DNA of 64,000 bases from an uncultured Bacillota bacterium (GCA_947650875.1 CANSXE010000001.1:1-64000); one strand, 5' to 3'. Shown: positions 1-9,100, counted from the first letter of the stretch. The notes: generated by a model not told the origin, from the sequence alone. A program made the numbers and translations.

Positions 1-5
1 TGGGG

Positions 6-1697
6 ATGACCCGGGTGGTGCTGGGCCGGGAGCTGAGCCGGGACCAGATCGCCTACATCTGCCAGAACGCCCCCATCGAGATTGAGGTCTTCGGCCACGG
101 GGCCCTGTGTATGTGCTGGTCGGGGCAGTGCTTTTTCTCCTCGGTGATCGGGGGACGCAGCGGCAACCGGGGGATGTGCGCCCAGCCCTGCCGGCTGAAC
201 TACGGCTGGAACGGCAGGGCGGACGAGTACCCCCTGTCCCTGAAGGACCTGTCCCTGGCCGGACATTTGAAGGCCCTGCAAAACATGGGGGTGGCCTGTC
301 TCAAGCTGGAGGGCCGGATGAAGCGGCCTGAGTATGTGGCCATTGTCACCGGCATCTACGCCCGGGCCCTGCGGGAGGACCGGGAGCCCACCCCCCAGGA
401 GATTGACACATTAAAGCAGGCCTTCTCCCGCCAGGGCTTTACCGACGGCTACTACATGGGGGAGAAGGGCCCCGATATGTTCGGCACCCGCCAGGAGGAG
501 AAGGAGCCCCGGGAGCTCTACGCCCAGGCCCGGTCCACCTATGAGAACGGGGCGGAGAACCGGAAGGAGCCGGTGCGGATGTATGCCCTCATCCAGGCTG
601 GCCAGCCCGCCCAGGCGGCGGCGGAGGACGCCCTGGGCCATGTGGTTCATGTGGAGGGCCCGGTGCCGGAGGAAGCCCGGAACGTCCCCCTCACCCGGGA
701 GAAGGTGGAGGGACAGCTCTCCCGCACCGGGGGCACCCCTTTCCAGTGCGAGAAGGCCACCGCCAGGGTGGAGGAGGGCCTGTCCCTCCCCCTGTCCGCC
801 CTCAACGACCTGCGGCGGCGGGTGCTGGAGGGGCTGGTGGAGGAGCGGCAGAAGCCGCCCCGGCGGCGGAAGGAGCGGTATCAGCCCGGGGTGCGGTATG
901 AGAATCAGAAGGAGGGGCCGGTGTTCACCGTCTCCCTGCGCGCGGCATCCCAGCTCAGCGCCGAGCTGCTGAAATGCAGGCCCGCCCTGCTCTATCTCCC
1001 TGCGGCCGAGGGGGCCGCCCACCCCGACGCGGTCAAGCGCTGCCGGCAGGCGGGGGTGCCGGTGGCGGCGGTTCTGCCCCGCATCTGCACCGACAGGGAG
1101 CTGCCCCAGCTGGAGAAGGAGCTGACCGTCCTCCGGGAGCTGGGCATCGAGGAGGCCCTGGCCGGTACCTGGGGGATGGTCCGCCGGGCCCGGCAGCTGG
1201 GCTTTGCTGTCCGGGGGGACTACGGCCTGGGGGTATATAACAGCCAGACCATGAAGGAGCTGAAACGGCTGGGGCTTGTGGGGGCCACCGTGTCCTTCGA
1301 GATGAAGTTTCCTCAAATTCGGGACATATCCAAGACTCTCCCCACCGAGTTCATCGCCTACGGCCGCCTGCCCCTGATGATTACCGAGAACTGCATCATC
1401 TATAACCACTGCGGGCGGCACACCTGCAATAATGTAAACCTCCTCACCGACCGGAAGGGGGAGCGGTTCCCTGTGGTGAAGGCCTGGGGGTGCCGGAACG
1501 AGATACTCAACTCCAAAAAGCTGTTTCTGGCCGACAAGCAGAAGGACTGGCAGAAGCTGGGCCTGTGGGGGGCGCGGCTGATGTTCACCACCGAAAACGC
1601 TCTGGAGTGCGCCCAGGTGCTGGAGCGATACATGAATCAGGGCAAATACCAGCCCAACGACTTTACCCGGGGACTGTACTACCGGGACGTGGAGTAG
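6..1697 (+). CDS. U32 family peptidase (probably truncated at 5' end by window edge)
   Basis: Translation contains IEVFGHGALCMCWSGQCFFSSVIGGRSGNRGMCAQPCRLNY, characteristic of peptidase U32/RlhA-like proteins; the open frame runs to the window start. Confidence 0.85.
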   Translation: MTRVVLGRELSRDQIAYICQNAPIEIEVFGHGALCMCWSGQCFFSSVIGGRSGNRGMCAQPCRLNYGWNGRADEYPLSLKDLSLAGHLKALQNMGVACLKLEGRMKRPEYVAIVTGIYARALREDREPTPQEIDTLKQAFSRQGFTDGYYMGEKGPDMFGTRQEEKEPRELYAQARSTYENGAENRKEPVRMYALIQAGQPAQAAAEDALGHVVHVEGPVPEEARNVPLTREKVEGQLSRTGGTPFQCEKATARVEEGLSLPLSALNDLRRRVLEGLVEERQKPPRRRKERYQPGVRYENQKEGPVFTVSLRAASQLSAELLKCRPALLYLPAAEGAAHPDAVKRCRQAGVPVAAVLPRICTDRELPQLEKELTVLRELGIEEALAGTWGMVRRARQLGFAVRGDYGLGVYNSQTMKELKRLGLVGATVSFEMKFPQIRDISKTLPTEFIAYGRLPLMITENCIIYNHCGRHTCNNVNLLTDRKGERFPVVKAWGCRNEILNSKKLFLADKQKDWQKLGLWGARLMFTTENALECAQVLERYMNQGKYQPNDFTRGLYYRDVE

Positions 1698-1701
1698 GCC
1701 T

Positions 1702-2826
1702 ATGCTCAGCCGTCAAAAACTCTTCTGGCTCAGCCGGGTCTACGACCTGCCCGGCTCTGACGCCCGCTTTCTCCGGGCCGTCCGGGACAACTGCGCCTAC
1801 CACATCAGGCACTGCCCGGAGTACCGGACCATCTGCCAGGCGGAGGGCTTTTCCCCCGACTGTCTGCGCACCGTAGACGACCTGGAAAAAATCCCCCTCC
1901 TGCCCACCCTGTTTTTCAAGCGGCACCATGTAAGCTCCATGCCGGGGTGGCGCACCCCCATGAAGGTGACCTCCTCGGGCACCAGCGGCAGCTTCAGCCG
2001 GGTGAGCTTCGACTGGGGCTGTATCTTCGCAGAAATTCCCATGGTCCTCCGGTTGGGCTTTTACCATAAACTGGTCTGCTTTAAACCTGCCCGCTATGTG
2101 ATCCTGGGCTACAGGCCGGGCAGGCAGGACCGGATGGGGGTGGCCCGCACCATGTTCGGCCTGACCCACTTCGCCCCGCCTGTGGGCCGGTTCTACGCAC
2201 TGGAGTGGAAAAACGGGGGCTATGTCCCCAATCTGGACGGGGCAGTAAAAACCCTGGCCCGGTGGGCCCGGGGGAGCCTGCCGGTGCGCATTGTCGCCTT
2301 CCCCTCCTACCTCTGGTTCGGTATGGAGCGGCTGGAGGAGCTGGGGCTGTCAGTACGCCTGCCCAGGGGCTCCAAAATCCTGCTGGCCGGGGGATGGAAA
2401 CAGCACTACGCCCAGGAGGTAGACAAGTCCACCCTCTACGCCCTGGCCAAAAGGGTGCTGGGGGTGGAGGAGGAGAACATCCACGAGTTTTTCGGGGCGG
2501 TGGAGCACCCGATTTTCTTCAACACCTGCAAAAAACACCACTTCCACATCCCCGCCTACGCCCGGGTGATTATCCGGGATGTGCGCACCTTAAAACCCCT
2601 GCCCGTGGGGGAGGTGGGGCTGGTGAATCTCATCACCCCCCTCATTAACGCCACCCCGGTGACCAGCGTGATGACCGATGATCTGGGTTACCTCACCCCC
2701 GGGGAGACCTGCGGCTGCGGATTGAAGTCCCCCTACCTCACCATTCTGGGCCGGGCGGGGCTGAACGACATCACCACCTGCGCCGCCGGCGCGGCGGAGC
2801 TGCTGGGAAAGGGGGAAATGCCATGA
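1702..2826 (+). CDS. LuxE-like acyl-protein synthetase / AMP-dependent acyl-activating enzyme
   Basis: LuxE-type motifs FFKRHH, VTSSGTSGSFSRVSFD, ILLAGGWK, EFFGAVEHPIFF; overlaps the downstream LuxC-like start. Confidence 0.75.
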   Translation: MLSRQKLFWLSRVYDLPGSDARFLRAVRDNCAYHIRHCPEYRTICQAEGFSPDCLRTVDDLEKIPLLPTLFFKRHHVSSMPGWRTPMKVTSSGTSGSFSRVSFDWGCIFAEIPMVLRLGFYHKLVCFKPARYVILGYRPGRQDRMGVARTMFGLTHFAPPVGRFYALEWKNGGYVPNLDGAVKTLARWARGSLPVRIVAFPSYLWFGMERLEELGLSVRLPRGSKILLAGGWKQHYAQEVDKSTLYALAKRVLGVEEENIHEFFGAVEHPIFFNTCKKHHFHIPAYARVIIRDVRTLKPLPVGEVGLVNLITPLINATPVTSVMTDDLGYLTPGETCGCGLKSPYLTILGRAGLNDITTCAAGAAELLGKGEMP

Positions 2827-4121
2827 TTTTCGCCGGCGGAAAAATTCTCCCCGACCCGGAGCTGAACCCCGTCCTGGGGTATCTGGAGGAGGAAATCGCC
2901 CAAACCCTCAGCGGCCCGCCCCTGGAGACGGAGACGGTGCTCAACGCGCTTGACGCCCTGGCCCGGGAGCTGGACAGCGGAGCGCTGGACGGTCTCATTG
3001 CCCAGTACGCCCCGCCCGGGGCCCGGGAGGAGCTGGATCGGGTCCGGCCCCAAATCAACAGAAAAATGCTGGAGAGACGGCTGGAGCTGGAGCTGGGCGG
3101 TCTCGCCGGGCCCCGGCCCTTCGGGAGCTCCCAGGTCCGGCCGTTGGGGGTGCTGCTCCACATCGCGCCGGGGAATATGGCGGGCCTGCCCGCCTTCACC
3201 GCCGTGGAGGGCCTGCTCACCGGCAATATCAACCTGGTGAAGCTGCCCCACGGGGACAAGGGGCTCACCCTTGCGGTGTTCCAGAAGCTGACGGAGCTGG
3301 AACCCCGGCTGGCCCCCTGGCTGTATGCCTTCGACCTGTCCTCCAAATACACCGGGATTATTAAGGCCCTGGCCGCTCTGGCCGACGGAATTGTCACCTG
3401 GGGCGGGGACGGGGCAATCTCCGCCATGCGGAAGCTGGCCCCGCCCGGCTGTAAGCTTATTGAGTGGGGCCACCGGCTCAGCTTTGCCTACCTGTCGGGC
3501 TGGGAAGGCATGGACCTGTTCCCCCTGGCGGAACACATCGTCCGCACCGGCGGGCTGCTGTGCTCCTCCTGTCAGGTGATTTGCCTTGACACCGGCCACC
3601 TGTCCGTGGCGGAGCGGTTCTGCAAGCAGTTTTTGCCGGTTTTGGAAAAAGCTGCCGCGTCCCACTATAAAACCCCCGGCCAGGCGGCTCAGGCCGCCCT
3701 CTACGCCCGGGAGACGGCGCTGGAACAGATTGTGGACCGGGCCAGCTTCGACGACCTGAATTTTCCCGGCCAGTGCTGTTCCCTCACCCTCCGCCGGGAT
3801 ATGGACCTGGAGCTGTCCCACCTCCACGGCAGCGTACTGGTGAAGCGCCTGCCCCGGCAGGAGCTGATTCCCGTCCTGCGCCGGCAGCGGGGCCGGCTCC
3901 AGACGGCGGGGCTGATCTGCCCCGATTCGGAGCGGGAGACCCTCGCCGCCCTGCTGGCCCGGGCAGGGGTGAACCGGATTACCGCCCCGGGACATATGTC
4001 CCATTCCTTCCCCTGCGAAGCCCACGACGGGGAGTACCCCCTGCGGCGGTATGTGCGGGTGGTGGACATGGAAAATCTGCAGGGACGGCCGGAGACCGCC
4101 CCTGAACAAGAAAATTTTTGA
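2823..4121 (+). CDS. LuxC-like acyl-CoA/fatty-acid reductase
   Basis: LHIAPGNMAGLPAFTAVEGLLTGNINLVKLP, TWGGDGAI, LCSSCQVICLD match the LuxC aldehyde dehydrogenase-like family; 4-bp overlap with the LuxE-like gene. Confidence 0.78.
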   Translation: MIFAGGKILPDPELNPVLGYLEEEIAQTLSGPPLETETVLNALDALARELDSGALDGLIAQYAPPGAREELDRVRPQINRKMLERRLELELGGLAGPRPFGSSQVRPLGVLLHIAPGNMAGLPAFTAVEGLLTGNINLVKLPHGDKGLTLAVFQKLTELEPRLAPWLYAFDLSSKYTGIIKALAALADGIVTWGGDGAISAMRKLAPPGCKLIEWGHRLSFAYLSGWEGMDLFPLAEHIVRTGGLLCSSCQVICLDTGHLSVAERFCKQFLPVLEKAAASHYKTPGQAAQAALYARETALEQIVDRASFDDLNFPGQCCSLTLRRDMDLELSHLHGSVLVKRLPRQELIPVLRRQRGRLQTAGLICPDSERETLAALLARAGVNRITAPGHMSHSFPCEAHDGEYPLRRYVRVVDMENLQGRPETAPEQENF

Positions 4122-4133
4122 GGAGTTTACAAT

Positions 4134-4583
4134 ATGGACTTGAAAATCAAAGCGGTTTCCCCTAAAATCGGTAAGGAAATCCCCCTGCCCTTCTACGCCA
4201 CCCCCGGTTCGGCGGCCATGGACCTCCACGCCTGTGTGGACGGTGCAGTCACCATCCCCGCCGGCGGACGGAAAACCATCCCCACCGGCATCGCCATCGC
4301 CCTGCCCTCGGCGGACTATGTAGCCTTGGTATACGCCCGCAGCGGACTGGGCATCAAGCACGGGGTGGCCCCCGCCAACTGCGTGGGGGTGATCGACAGT
4401 GATTACAGGGGTGAAATATTGGTGGGGCTTCAAAACTCCGGGGAATCGGATTTTACCGTCCAGCCCGGCGACCGCATCGCCCAGCTGATGATTGCCCCGG
4501 TGATTCAGGCCAGCATCCAGATGGTGGACGAGCTGGACGACACCGCCCGGGGCGCGGGGGGCTTTGGGTCCACAGGACAATAG
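4134..4583 (+). CDS. dut: dUTP diphosphatase
   Basis: Trimeric dUTPase motifs: PGSAAMDLHA, YARSGLGIKHG, GVIDSDYRGEI, RIAQLMI, GAGGFGSTGQ. Confidence 0.95.
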   Translation: MDLKIKAVSPKIGKEIPLPFYATPGSAAMDLHACVDGAVTIPAGGRKTIPTGIAIALPSADYVALVYARSGLGIKHGVAPANCVGVIDSDYRGEILVGLQNSGESDFTVQPGDRIAQLMIAPVIQASIQMVDELDDTARGAGGFGSTGQ

Positions 4584-4597
4584 GGAGGAAGGCTGCA

Positions 4598-5431
4598 ATG
4601 TTCGGATTTTTCAAAAAGAAAGAGGAACCCGCCTCTGACCCCAGGGAGGAATACAAAAAGAGGTTCCCCAAGCTCCAGGTGGAGTATCAGCCTGAGGAAC
4701 TGACCATCCTGGCGGTCACCGGGGCCAACGGCTTTGGAGGGGGCAAGACCCACGGGGAGGAGCTGTGGACCATCTCCATCGGCCTGACCGCCTGGATGGA
4801 GGAGGACAGCCCCGACATCCACCGGGGGGAGTTTGTCCTGTCCACTGTCGGGGATGAACAGCTATTGGAGGTCCTGCGCCGGCGGACCCGGCCCGACTTC
4901 ATCATCAAGTTCCGGGGCCGGGTGTCGGAGGACGGCAAGCGCCTGCTGCTGCTGGACCTGCCTGAGCCGGGATTTGACCCCGACCTGAAGGCCATTCTGG
5001 AGGAGCAGAAGAAGCCCGTCACCTTCTGGGAGGAGGGGCTGGGCACCTTTGCCCTCAACCGTCAGGTGGACTGGTTCGAGACCGAGGTGGACTGGCTGGG
5101 CGGACAAATCTCCCTGGTCTTCGACGCGGAGGAGGACCGGGCGGAGGTCCTGCAAAGGGCCAAGACCCTGCTGGCCGGGGCGGCAGATTGGGACGAGCGT
5201 ATCCGGGCGTATGCCGCCGATGACCTGCTGGCCTCCGCCAACGACTGGGCCGAGGACGAGGAGATTACCCGGGAGCAGTTTATTCAGCGGATGGAGCTGG
5301 AGTCCATCGAGATCCGGGCGGACGGCTCCTTTGAGTTCTGGTTTGCCGACGGCGATATGTTCTACGGCCACTCCATCCACGTCTCCGGCGACATGGAGAA
5401 CGGCCCGGACGACGCCGCAATGGAGGGCTGA
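4598..5431 (+). CDS. DUF2262-like domain protein
   Basis: C-terminal FEFWFADGDMFYGHSIHVSGDMENG resembles DUF2262; N-terminal half unassigned. Confidence 0.5.
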   Translation: MFGFFKKKEEPASDPREEYKKRFPKLQVEYQPEELTILAVTGANGFGGGKTHGEELWTISIGLTAWMEEDSPDIHRGEFVLSTVGDEQLLEVLRRRTRPDFIIKFRGRVSEDGKRLLLLDLPEPGFDPDLKAILEEQKKPVTFWEEGLGTFALNRQVDWFETEVDWLGGQISLVFDAEEDRAEVLQRAKTLLAGAADWDERIRAYAADDLLASANDWAEDEEITREQFIQRMELESIEIRADGSFEFWFADGDMFYGHSIHVSGDMENGPDDAAMEG

Positions 5432-5434
5432 CCC

Positions 5435-6298
5435 ATGCGGGACAAGTGGATGGCCCCCGAGTGGCTGGCCTGCCCGGAGATTCCCCAGTACTCCATCGGC
5501 TGGCGGATGGGCTACGGCGAGGACTACGGCTGCCGGCTTTGGGCCTGGCTGCAAACCCTCAGCGACAAGGAGCGGGAGGAGTACGACCGCCTGTTTCCCA
5601 TGCCTGTCTTCTGGGACGACGTCTCCGTGATGGAGGACGACGAGGAGGGCGACCCCTCCCTGCTGTACGACGGGGAGGACTACTTCCTGCGCCACTGGCG
5701 GCCCAACGGCGAGCCGGCCTACGACCGGAAATGGCTGGAACGGCAGTATATCGCCGGAAAAAAGCTAAAATGGGTCCACTTCTGGGGCCACACCCCCGAG
5801 CCGGACGGCCGCATCATCGAGACCTGTCTCAGCCAGTGGTGGATGGCGGAGTTTCGGGTGGAGACCCAGCGCTACTGCTGCATGGAGCAGTTTATGATGG
5901 CGGAGAAGGCCCGGCTGTTCGGGGACGAGGAGACGCTGGAAAAGATTATGGAAGCCCGGTCTCAGGGGAAGATCAAGGCCCTGGGCCGAGAGGTGCGGAA
6001 CTTTGACCAGACCGAGTGGGACAAGTGTAAGCACACCATTGTTTTGACGGGGAATTTTCAAAAATTCCTGCAAAATCCCGAATTAAAGGACTTTTTGCTG
6101 CGCACCGGGGATAAAATTCTGGTGGAGGCCAGCCCCCGGGACCGCATCTGGGGCATCGGCATGGGCAAGGCCAACGAAAACGCAGAAAATCCCACCGCGT
6201 GGCGGGGGCGGAACCTGCTGGGCTTCGCCCTGATGGAGGTCCGGGACGAGCTGCGCCGGGTGTGCGCCAACGAGGACAGGATCGACCGAAATCTGTAG
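5435..6298 (+). CDS. NADAR (YbiA/DUF1768) family protein with ~100-aa N-terminal extension
   Basis: YCCMEQFMMAEKARLFGDEETLEKIM..., ILVEASPRDRIWGIGM, WRGRNLLGFALMEVRDEL are NADAR motifs. Confidence 0.8.
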   Translation: MRDKWMAPEWLACPEIPQYSIGWRMGYGEDYGCRLWAWLQTLSDKEREEYDRLFPMPVFWDDVSVMEDDEEGDPSLLYDGEDYFLRHWRPNGEPAYDRKWLERQYIAGKKLKWVHFWGHTPEPDGRIIETCLSQWWMAEFRVETQRYCCMEQFMMAEKARLFGDEETLEKIMEARSQGKIKALGREVRNFDQTEWDKCKHTIVLTGNFQKFLQNPELKDFLLRTGDKILVEASPRDRIWGIGMGKANENAENPTAWRGRNLLGFALMEVRDELRRVCANEDRIDRNL

Positions 6299-6321
6299 GG
6301 GCGGACATTGTCCGCCCGGGT

Positions 6322-6567
6322 TTACCGGAGGGCTTCCAGCATCAGGCGTGCGCCCAGGAGAAAGCCGGAGCGGTAATACTGATAATTCCGCCAGTCCGCC
6401 TGGTCCCCCTCCAGCTCACATAGATTGTCCACAAATTCAGAGCCGAGGACAGCGGCGATTTTGTCCAGCTGGGCCAGGGACGCTTTGGATAATTCCTGTT
6501 GCTTTTTGTCCGGCTTCGGGGTAATATCGTAGTCGCCGCTGAACAATTCATATAAGACGCTTTCCAT
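6322..6567 (-). CDS. DUF6809-like small protein
   Basis: MESVLYELFSGDYDITPKP...FLLGARLMLEALR; start chosen at the internal Met 6567 because the longer ORF reads into the divergent promoter region. Confidence 0.55.
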   Translation of the reverse strand: MESVLYELFSGDYDITPKPDKKQQELSKASLAQLDKIAAVLGSEFVDNLCELEGDQADWRNYQYYRSGFLLGARLMLEALR

Positions 6568-6585
6568 TTTACTCCCTCCAGACCC

Positions 6586-6625
6586 CTCAGTAAAGCTGAG
6601 GTCTATTATACTCAGTTTTGCTGAG
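6586..6625. promoter_or_regulatory. Two tandem 5-5-5 inverted repeats (candidate XRE operators)
   Basis: CTCAGtaaagCTGAG (6586-6600) and CTCAGttttgCTGAG (6611-6625), 25 bp centre-to-centre, between the divergent DUF6809 and XRE genes; a TATTAT -10-like element lies between them. Confidence 0.6.
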
Positions 6626-6644
6626 TTTGTCAAGAGGTGTTTCT

Positions 6645-6887
6645 ATGTTTTCTAAAGAACTTTTTGGCCAACGCGTTCTGGAACAACGGAAAAAACATGG
6701 AGAGACCCAGAAGGAACTGGCGCAGGTTGTGGGCGTTGGAGATACACAGATCATCGGCATTGAGCATGGACGCAATACAACCACCGCCGAGCGTATCGCC
6801 CTGATCTGCCAGCACTACAAGGTCTCCGCCGACTACCTGCTGGGACTTACCGACGACCCGGAGCCAAAATATAAGGTGGACGGTTGA
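6645..6887 (+). CDS. XRE-family helix-turn-helix transcriptional regulator
   Basis: LFGQRVLEQRKKHGETQKELAQVVGVGDTQIIGIEHGRNTTTAERIALICQHYKVSADYLLG; GAGGTG RBS before the ATG at 6645. Confidence 0.85.
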   Translation: MFSKELFGQRVLEQRKKHGETQKELAQVVGVGDTQIIGIEHGRNTTTAERIALICQHYKVSADYLLGLTDDPEPKYKVDG

Positions 6888-6897
6888 GGTCCAGGAA

Positions 6898-7040
6898 AAG
6901 GCCCCCTTGCGAAAGGGGGCTGGCATTCGCGGAGCGAATGACTGGGGGATTCCGTCCTCCGGAGCCTTCCCGAATCAACGGAATCCCCCCGCCACCGGGC
7001 TGCGCCCGGCGGCCCTCCCCCCTTTAACAAGGGGGGCTTC
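6898..7040. repeat. MITE-like multi-hairpin intergenic element with terminal inverted repeats
   Basis: Successive palindromes: GCCCCCTTGCGAAAGGGGGC, ATTCGCGGAGCGAAT, GGGGGATTCCGT...ACGGAATCCCCC, GCCACCGGGCTGCGCCCGGCGGC, CCCCCCTTTAACAAGGGGGG; ends approximate GAAGCCCCCCTTG / its complement. Confidence 0.65.
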
Positions 7041-7063
7041 AGGTGTAGTAACGAGGTGTTTCT

Positions 7064-7663
7064 ATGAATATCATACTGGCCTCCCAATCTCCCCGGCGGC
7101 GGGAGCTGCTGAAGCGGATAGGGATCGAAAATTTCAAGGTGATCCCAGCCCAGGGGGAGGAGCTGGCCACCCGCACCCTCACCCCCGACCAGCTGGTGGA
7201 GGAGCTGTCTCAGCGCAAGTGCGCCGAGGTGGCCGCCGCCCACCCCAAAGACCTGGTTATCGCCGCCGACACCGTGGTGTCCGTCCACAACCGGGTGCTG
7301 GGCAAGCCCCGCAGCGAGGAGGACGCCGCCCGGATGCTGGCCGCCCTGTCGGGCAAGCTGCACCTGGTTTACACCGGCGTGACGGTGGCGAAGGAGGGGC
7401 GGACTCTGACCCAGCACGAGGTGACCTCGGTCCGCTTCCGCACCCTGACCCAGGCGGACATCATCCGCTACATCGCCACCGGCGAGCCCATGGACAAGGC
7501 CGGGGCCTACGGCATCCAGGGCTACGGCTCGGTGCTGGTGGAGGGCATTTCGGGGGATTACTACAACGTGATGGGGCTGCCGGTGTGCCGGCTGGCCCGG
7601 ATGCTGGCCCGGTTCGGGGTGGACACCCTGGCCCTGGCCGCGGAGAAGGAGCAAAAAGCGTGA
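7064..7663 (+). CDS. maf: Maf-family nucleoside triphosphate pyrophosphatase
   Basis: MNIILASQSPRRRELLKRIG, VIAADTVV, YGIQGYGSVLVEGISGDYYNVMGLP. Confidence 0.93.
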   Translation: MNIILASQSPRRRELLKRIGIENFKVIPAQGEELATRTLTPDQLVEELSQRKCAEVAAAHPKDLVIAADTVVSVHNRVLGKPRSEEDAARMLAALSGKLHLVYTGVTVAKEGRTLTQHEVTSVRFRTLTQADIIRYIATGEPMDKAGAYGIQGYGSVLVEGISGDYYNVMGLPVCRLARMLARFGVDTLALAAEKEQKA

Positions 7664-8502
7664 AGGATTTTTTCCGGCAAAACGGAATACTGCTGCTTGT
7701 GATCGCCTTTCTGCTGTCCGTCCTCATTGGAGTGTTCTCCTTTGTGATGGGCGGCCAGGCCGATCCGCTGTCCAACCTGGTCAATACCATTACCGCTCCG
7801 GTGCGGGGCGGCGTATCCGCCGCCGCCGATTGGCTGGAGGGGGCGTACGGCTATGTCTTCCGCTACGGGGAGATGGAGGAGGAGCTGAAGGCCCTCCGGG
7901 CCCAGGTGGGCAAGCTGGAGGAGGAGGTGCGCCAGGGCGAGGAGGCCAGCCGGGAGAACGAGCAGCTGCGCAAGCTGCTGGACCTGAAGGAGCGGCGGCG
8001 TGAGTTCACCTTTGAGACCGCCAAGGTCACCGCCCGGTCCGCCTCCAACTGGGAGTCCACCCTTACGCTGAGCAAGGGCTCCTCCGTCGGCATCGAGGCG
8101 GGGGACTGCGTCATCACCGAAACCGGCGTGCTGGTGGGTATTGTGGCGGAGACGGGAATCAACTGGTCCACCGTGTCCACCATTATCAACACCGACACAG
8201 CGATTGGCGGCATTGTCACCCGCACCTACTCCGCCGGTGTGCTGGAGGGCGACTTCTCCCTGATGAACCAGGGCAAGCTGAAGCTGAACTACCTGCCCGA
8301 GGGGGCCCAGCTGGTGTCGGGAGATGAGGTGCTCACCTCCGGCCGGGGGGATATGTTCCCCTCCGGCCTGCCCGTGGGCCAGGTGGAGGAGGTCTTTACC
8401 GACCCCTCCGGCCAGACCCGATACGCCGTGGTGGTCCCCTCCGTGGCGCTGGACTCCCTCATTGAGGTGTTTGTCATCAAGGATTTTGAAATTGTGGAGT
8501 GA
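7660..8502 (+). CDS. mreC: Rod shape-determining protein MreC
   Basis: GTG start overlapping the maf stop (GTGA); VKDFFRQNGILLLVIAFLL, coiled coil, VTARSASNWESTLTLSKGSSVGIEAGDCVITETGVLVGIV, SGRGDMFPSGLPVGQV. Confidence 0.9.
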   Translation: MKDFFRQNGILLLVIAFLLSVLIGVFSFVMGGQADPLSNLVNTITAPVRGGVSAAADWLEGAYGYVFRYGEMEEELKALRAQVGKLEEEVRQGEEASRENEQLRKLLDLKERRREFTFETAKVTARSASNWESTLTLSKGSSVGIEAGDCVITETGVLVGIVAETGINWSTVSTIINTDTAIGGIVTRTYSAGVLEGDFSLMNQGKLKLNYLPEGAQLVSGDEVLTSGRGDMFPSGLPVGQVEEVFTDPSGQTRYAVVVPSVALDSLIEVFVIKDFEIVE

Positions 8503-9023
8503 CCGCCATGACCCGCCGGGATTTGATTCACAAATGGCTTGCCTATGCCCTGGGACTGCTGCCCGTGTGGCTGTTGGACGCCTATATCCTGCCCCGGGTC
8601 CCCCTGTGGGGGACGGTGGTGCCCATGCTGCTGCCCCTGGCTGCGGCGGCGGTGGCGGTGCTGGAGGGGGCCTACGCCGGCACCGGCTTTGGCATGGCGG
8701 TGGGCCTGCTGTGGGAGCTGGCCTACCCCGGCGGCTTCGGCGGCCAGGTGTTTTTTCTGGCCCTGGCGGGGATGGCAATGGGGGCGGTGTCTCAGTATGC
8801 CCTGAGCCAGTCTTTCCCGGGCTGTCTCATCTGCTCGGCCGGGGTGCTGGGCCTGCTGGACATTCTCCGGGTGGGCCGGATGCTGTTCATCAACGGCGCC
8901 GACCTGCCTGACCTGCTCCAGGTGGCCATTCCCGAGTTCTGTTGGTCCCTGGCCTGGACCCCCCTGGTGTGGCTGCTCTTCCGGTCCGTCTACAACCGGG
9001 TGGGCGGGACAAAGCTGGCGTAA
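8499..9023 (+). CDS. mreD: MreD-like membrane protein
   Basis: Polytopic ~174-aa protein immediately downstream of mreC and upstream of PBP2. Confidence 0.75.
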   Translation: MTAMTRRDLIHKWLAYALGLLPVWLLDAYILPRVPLWGTVVPMLLPLAAAAVAVLEGAYAGTGFGMAVGLLWELAYPGGFGGQVFFLALAGMAMGAVSQYALSQSFPGCLICSAGVLGLLDILRVGRMLFINGADLPDLLQVAIPEFCWSLAWTPLVWLLFRSVYNRVGGTKLA

Positions 9024-9032
9024 CGTTTTGCA

Positions 9033-9100
9033 GCGGGCGCACATCGTGCGCCCGCCGTTGACCCCCCGGGCGGGAAAGGGCGGGCGGACAATGTCCGCCC
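9033..9100. repeat. Two REP-like palindromes
   Basis: GCGGGCGCACATCGTGCGCCCGC (9033-9055) and GGGCGGACAATGTCCGCCC (9082-9100). Confidence 0.7.

Noticed and set aside
2733-4598. 621-aa minus-strand ORF opposite LuxC-like and dut
   Set aside because: Antisense artefact of high GC; no recognisable domain.
6907-7659. 531-aa ORF starting at 6907 as one long MreC protein
   Set aside because: The first ~250 codons are an out-of-frame translation across the repeat element and maf; the genuine mreC start is the GTG at 7660.
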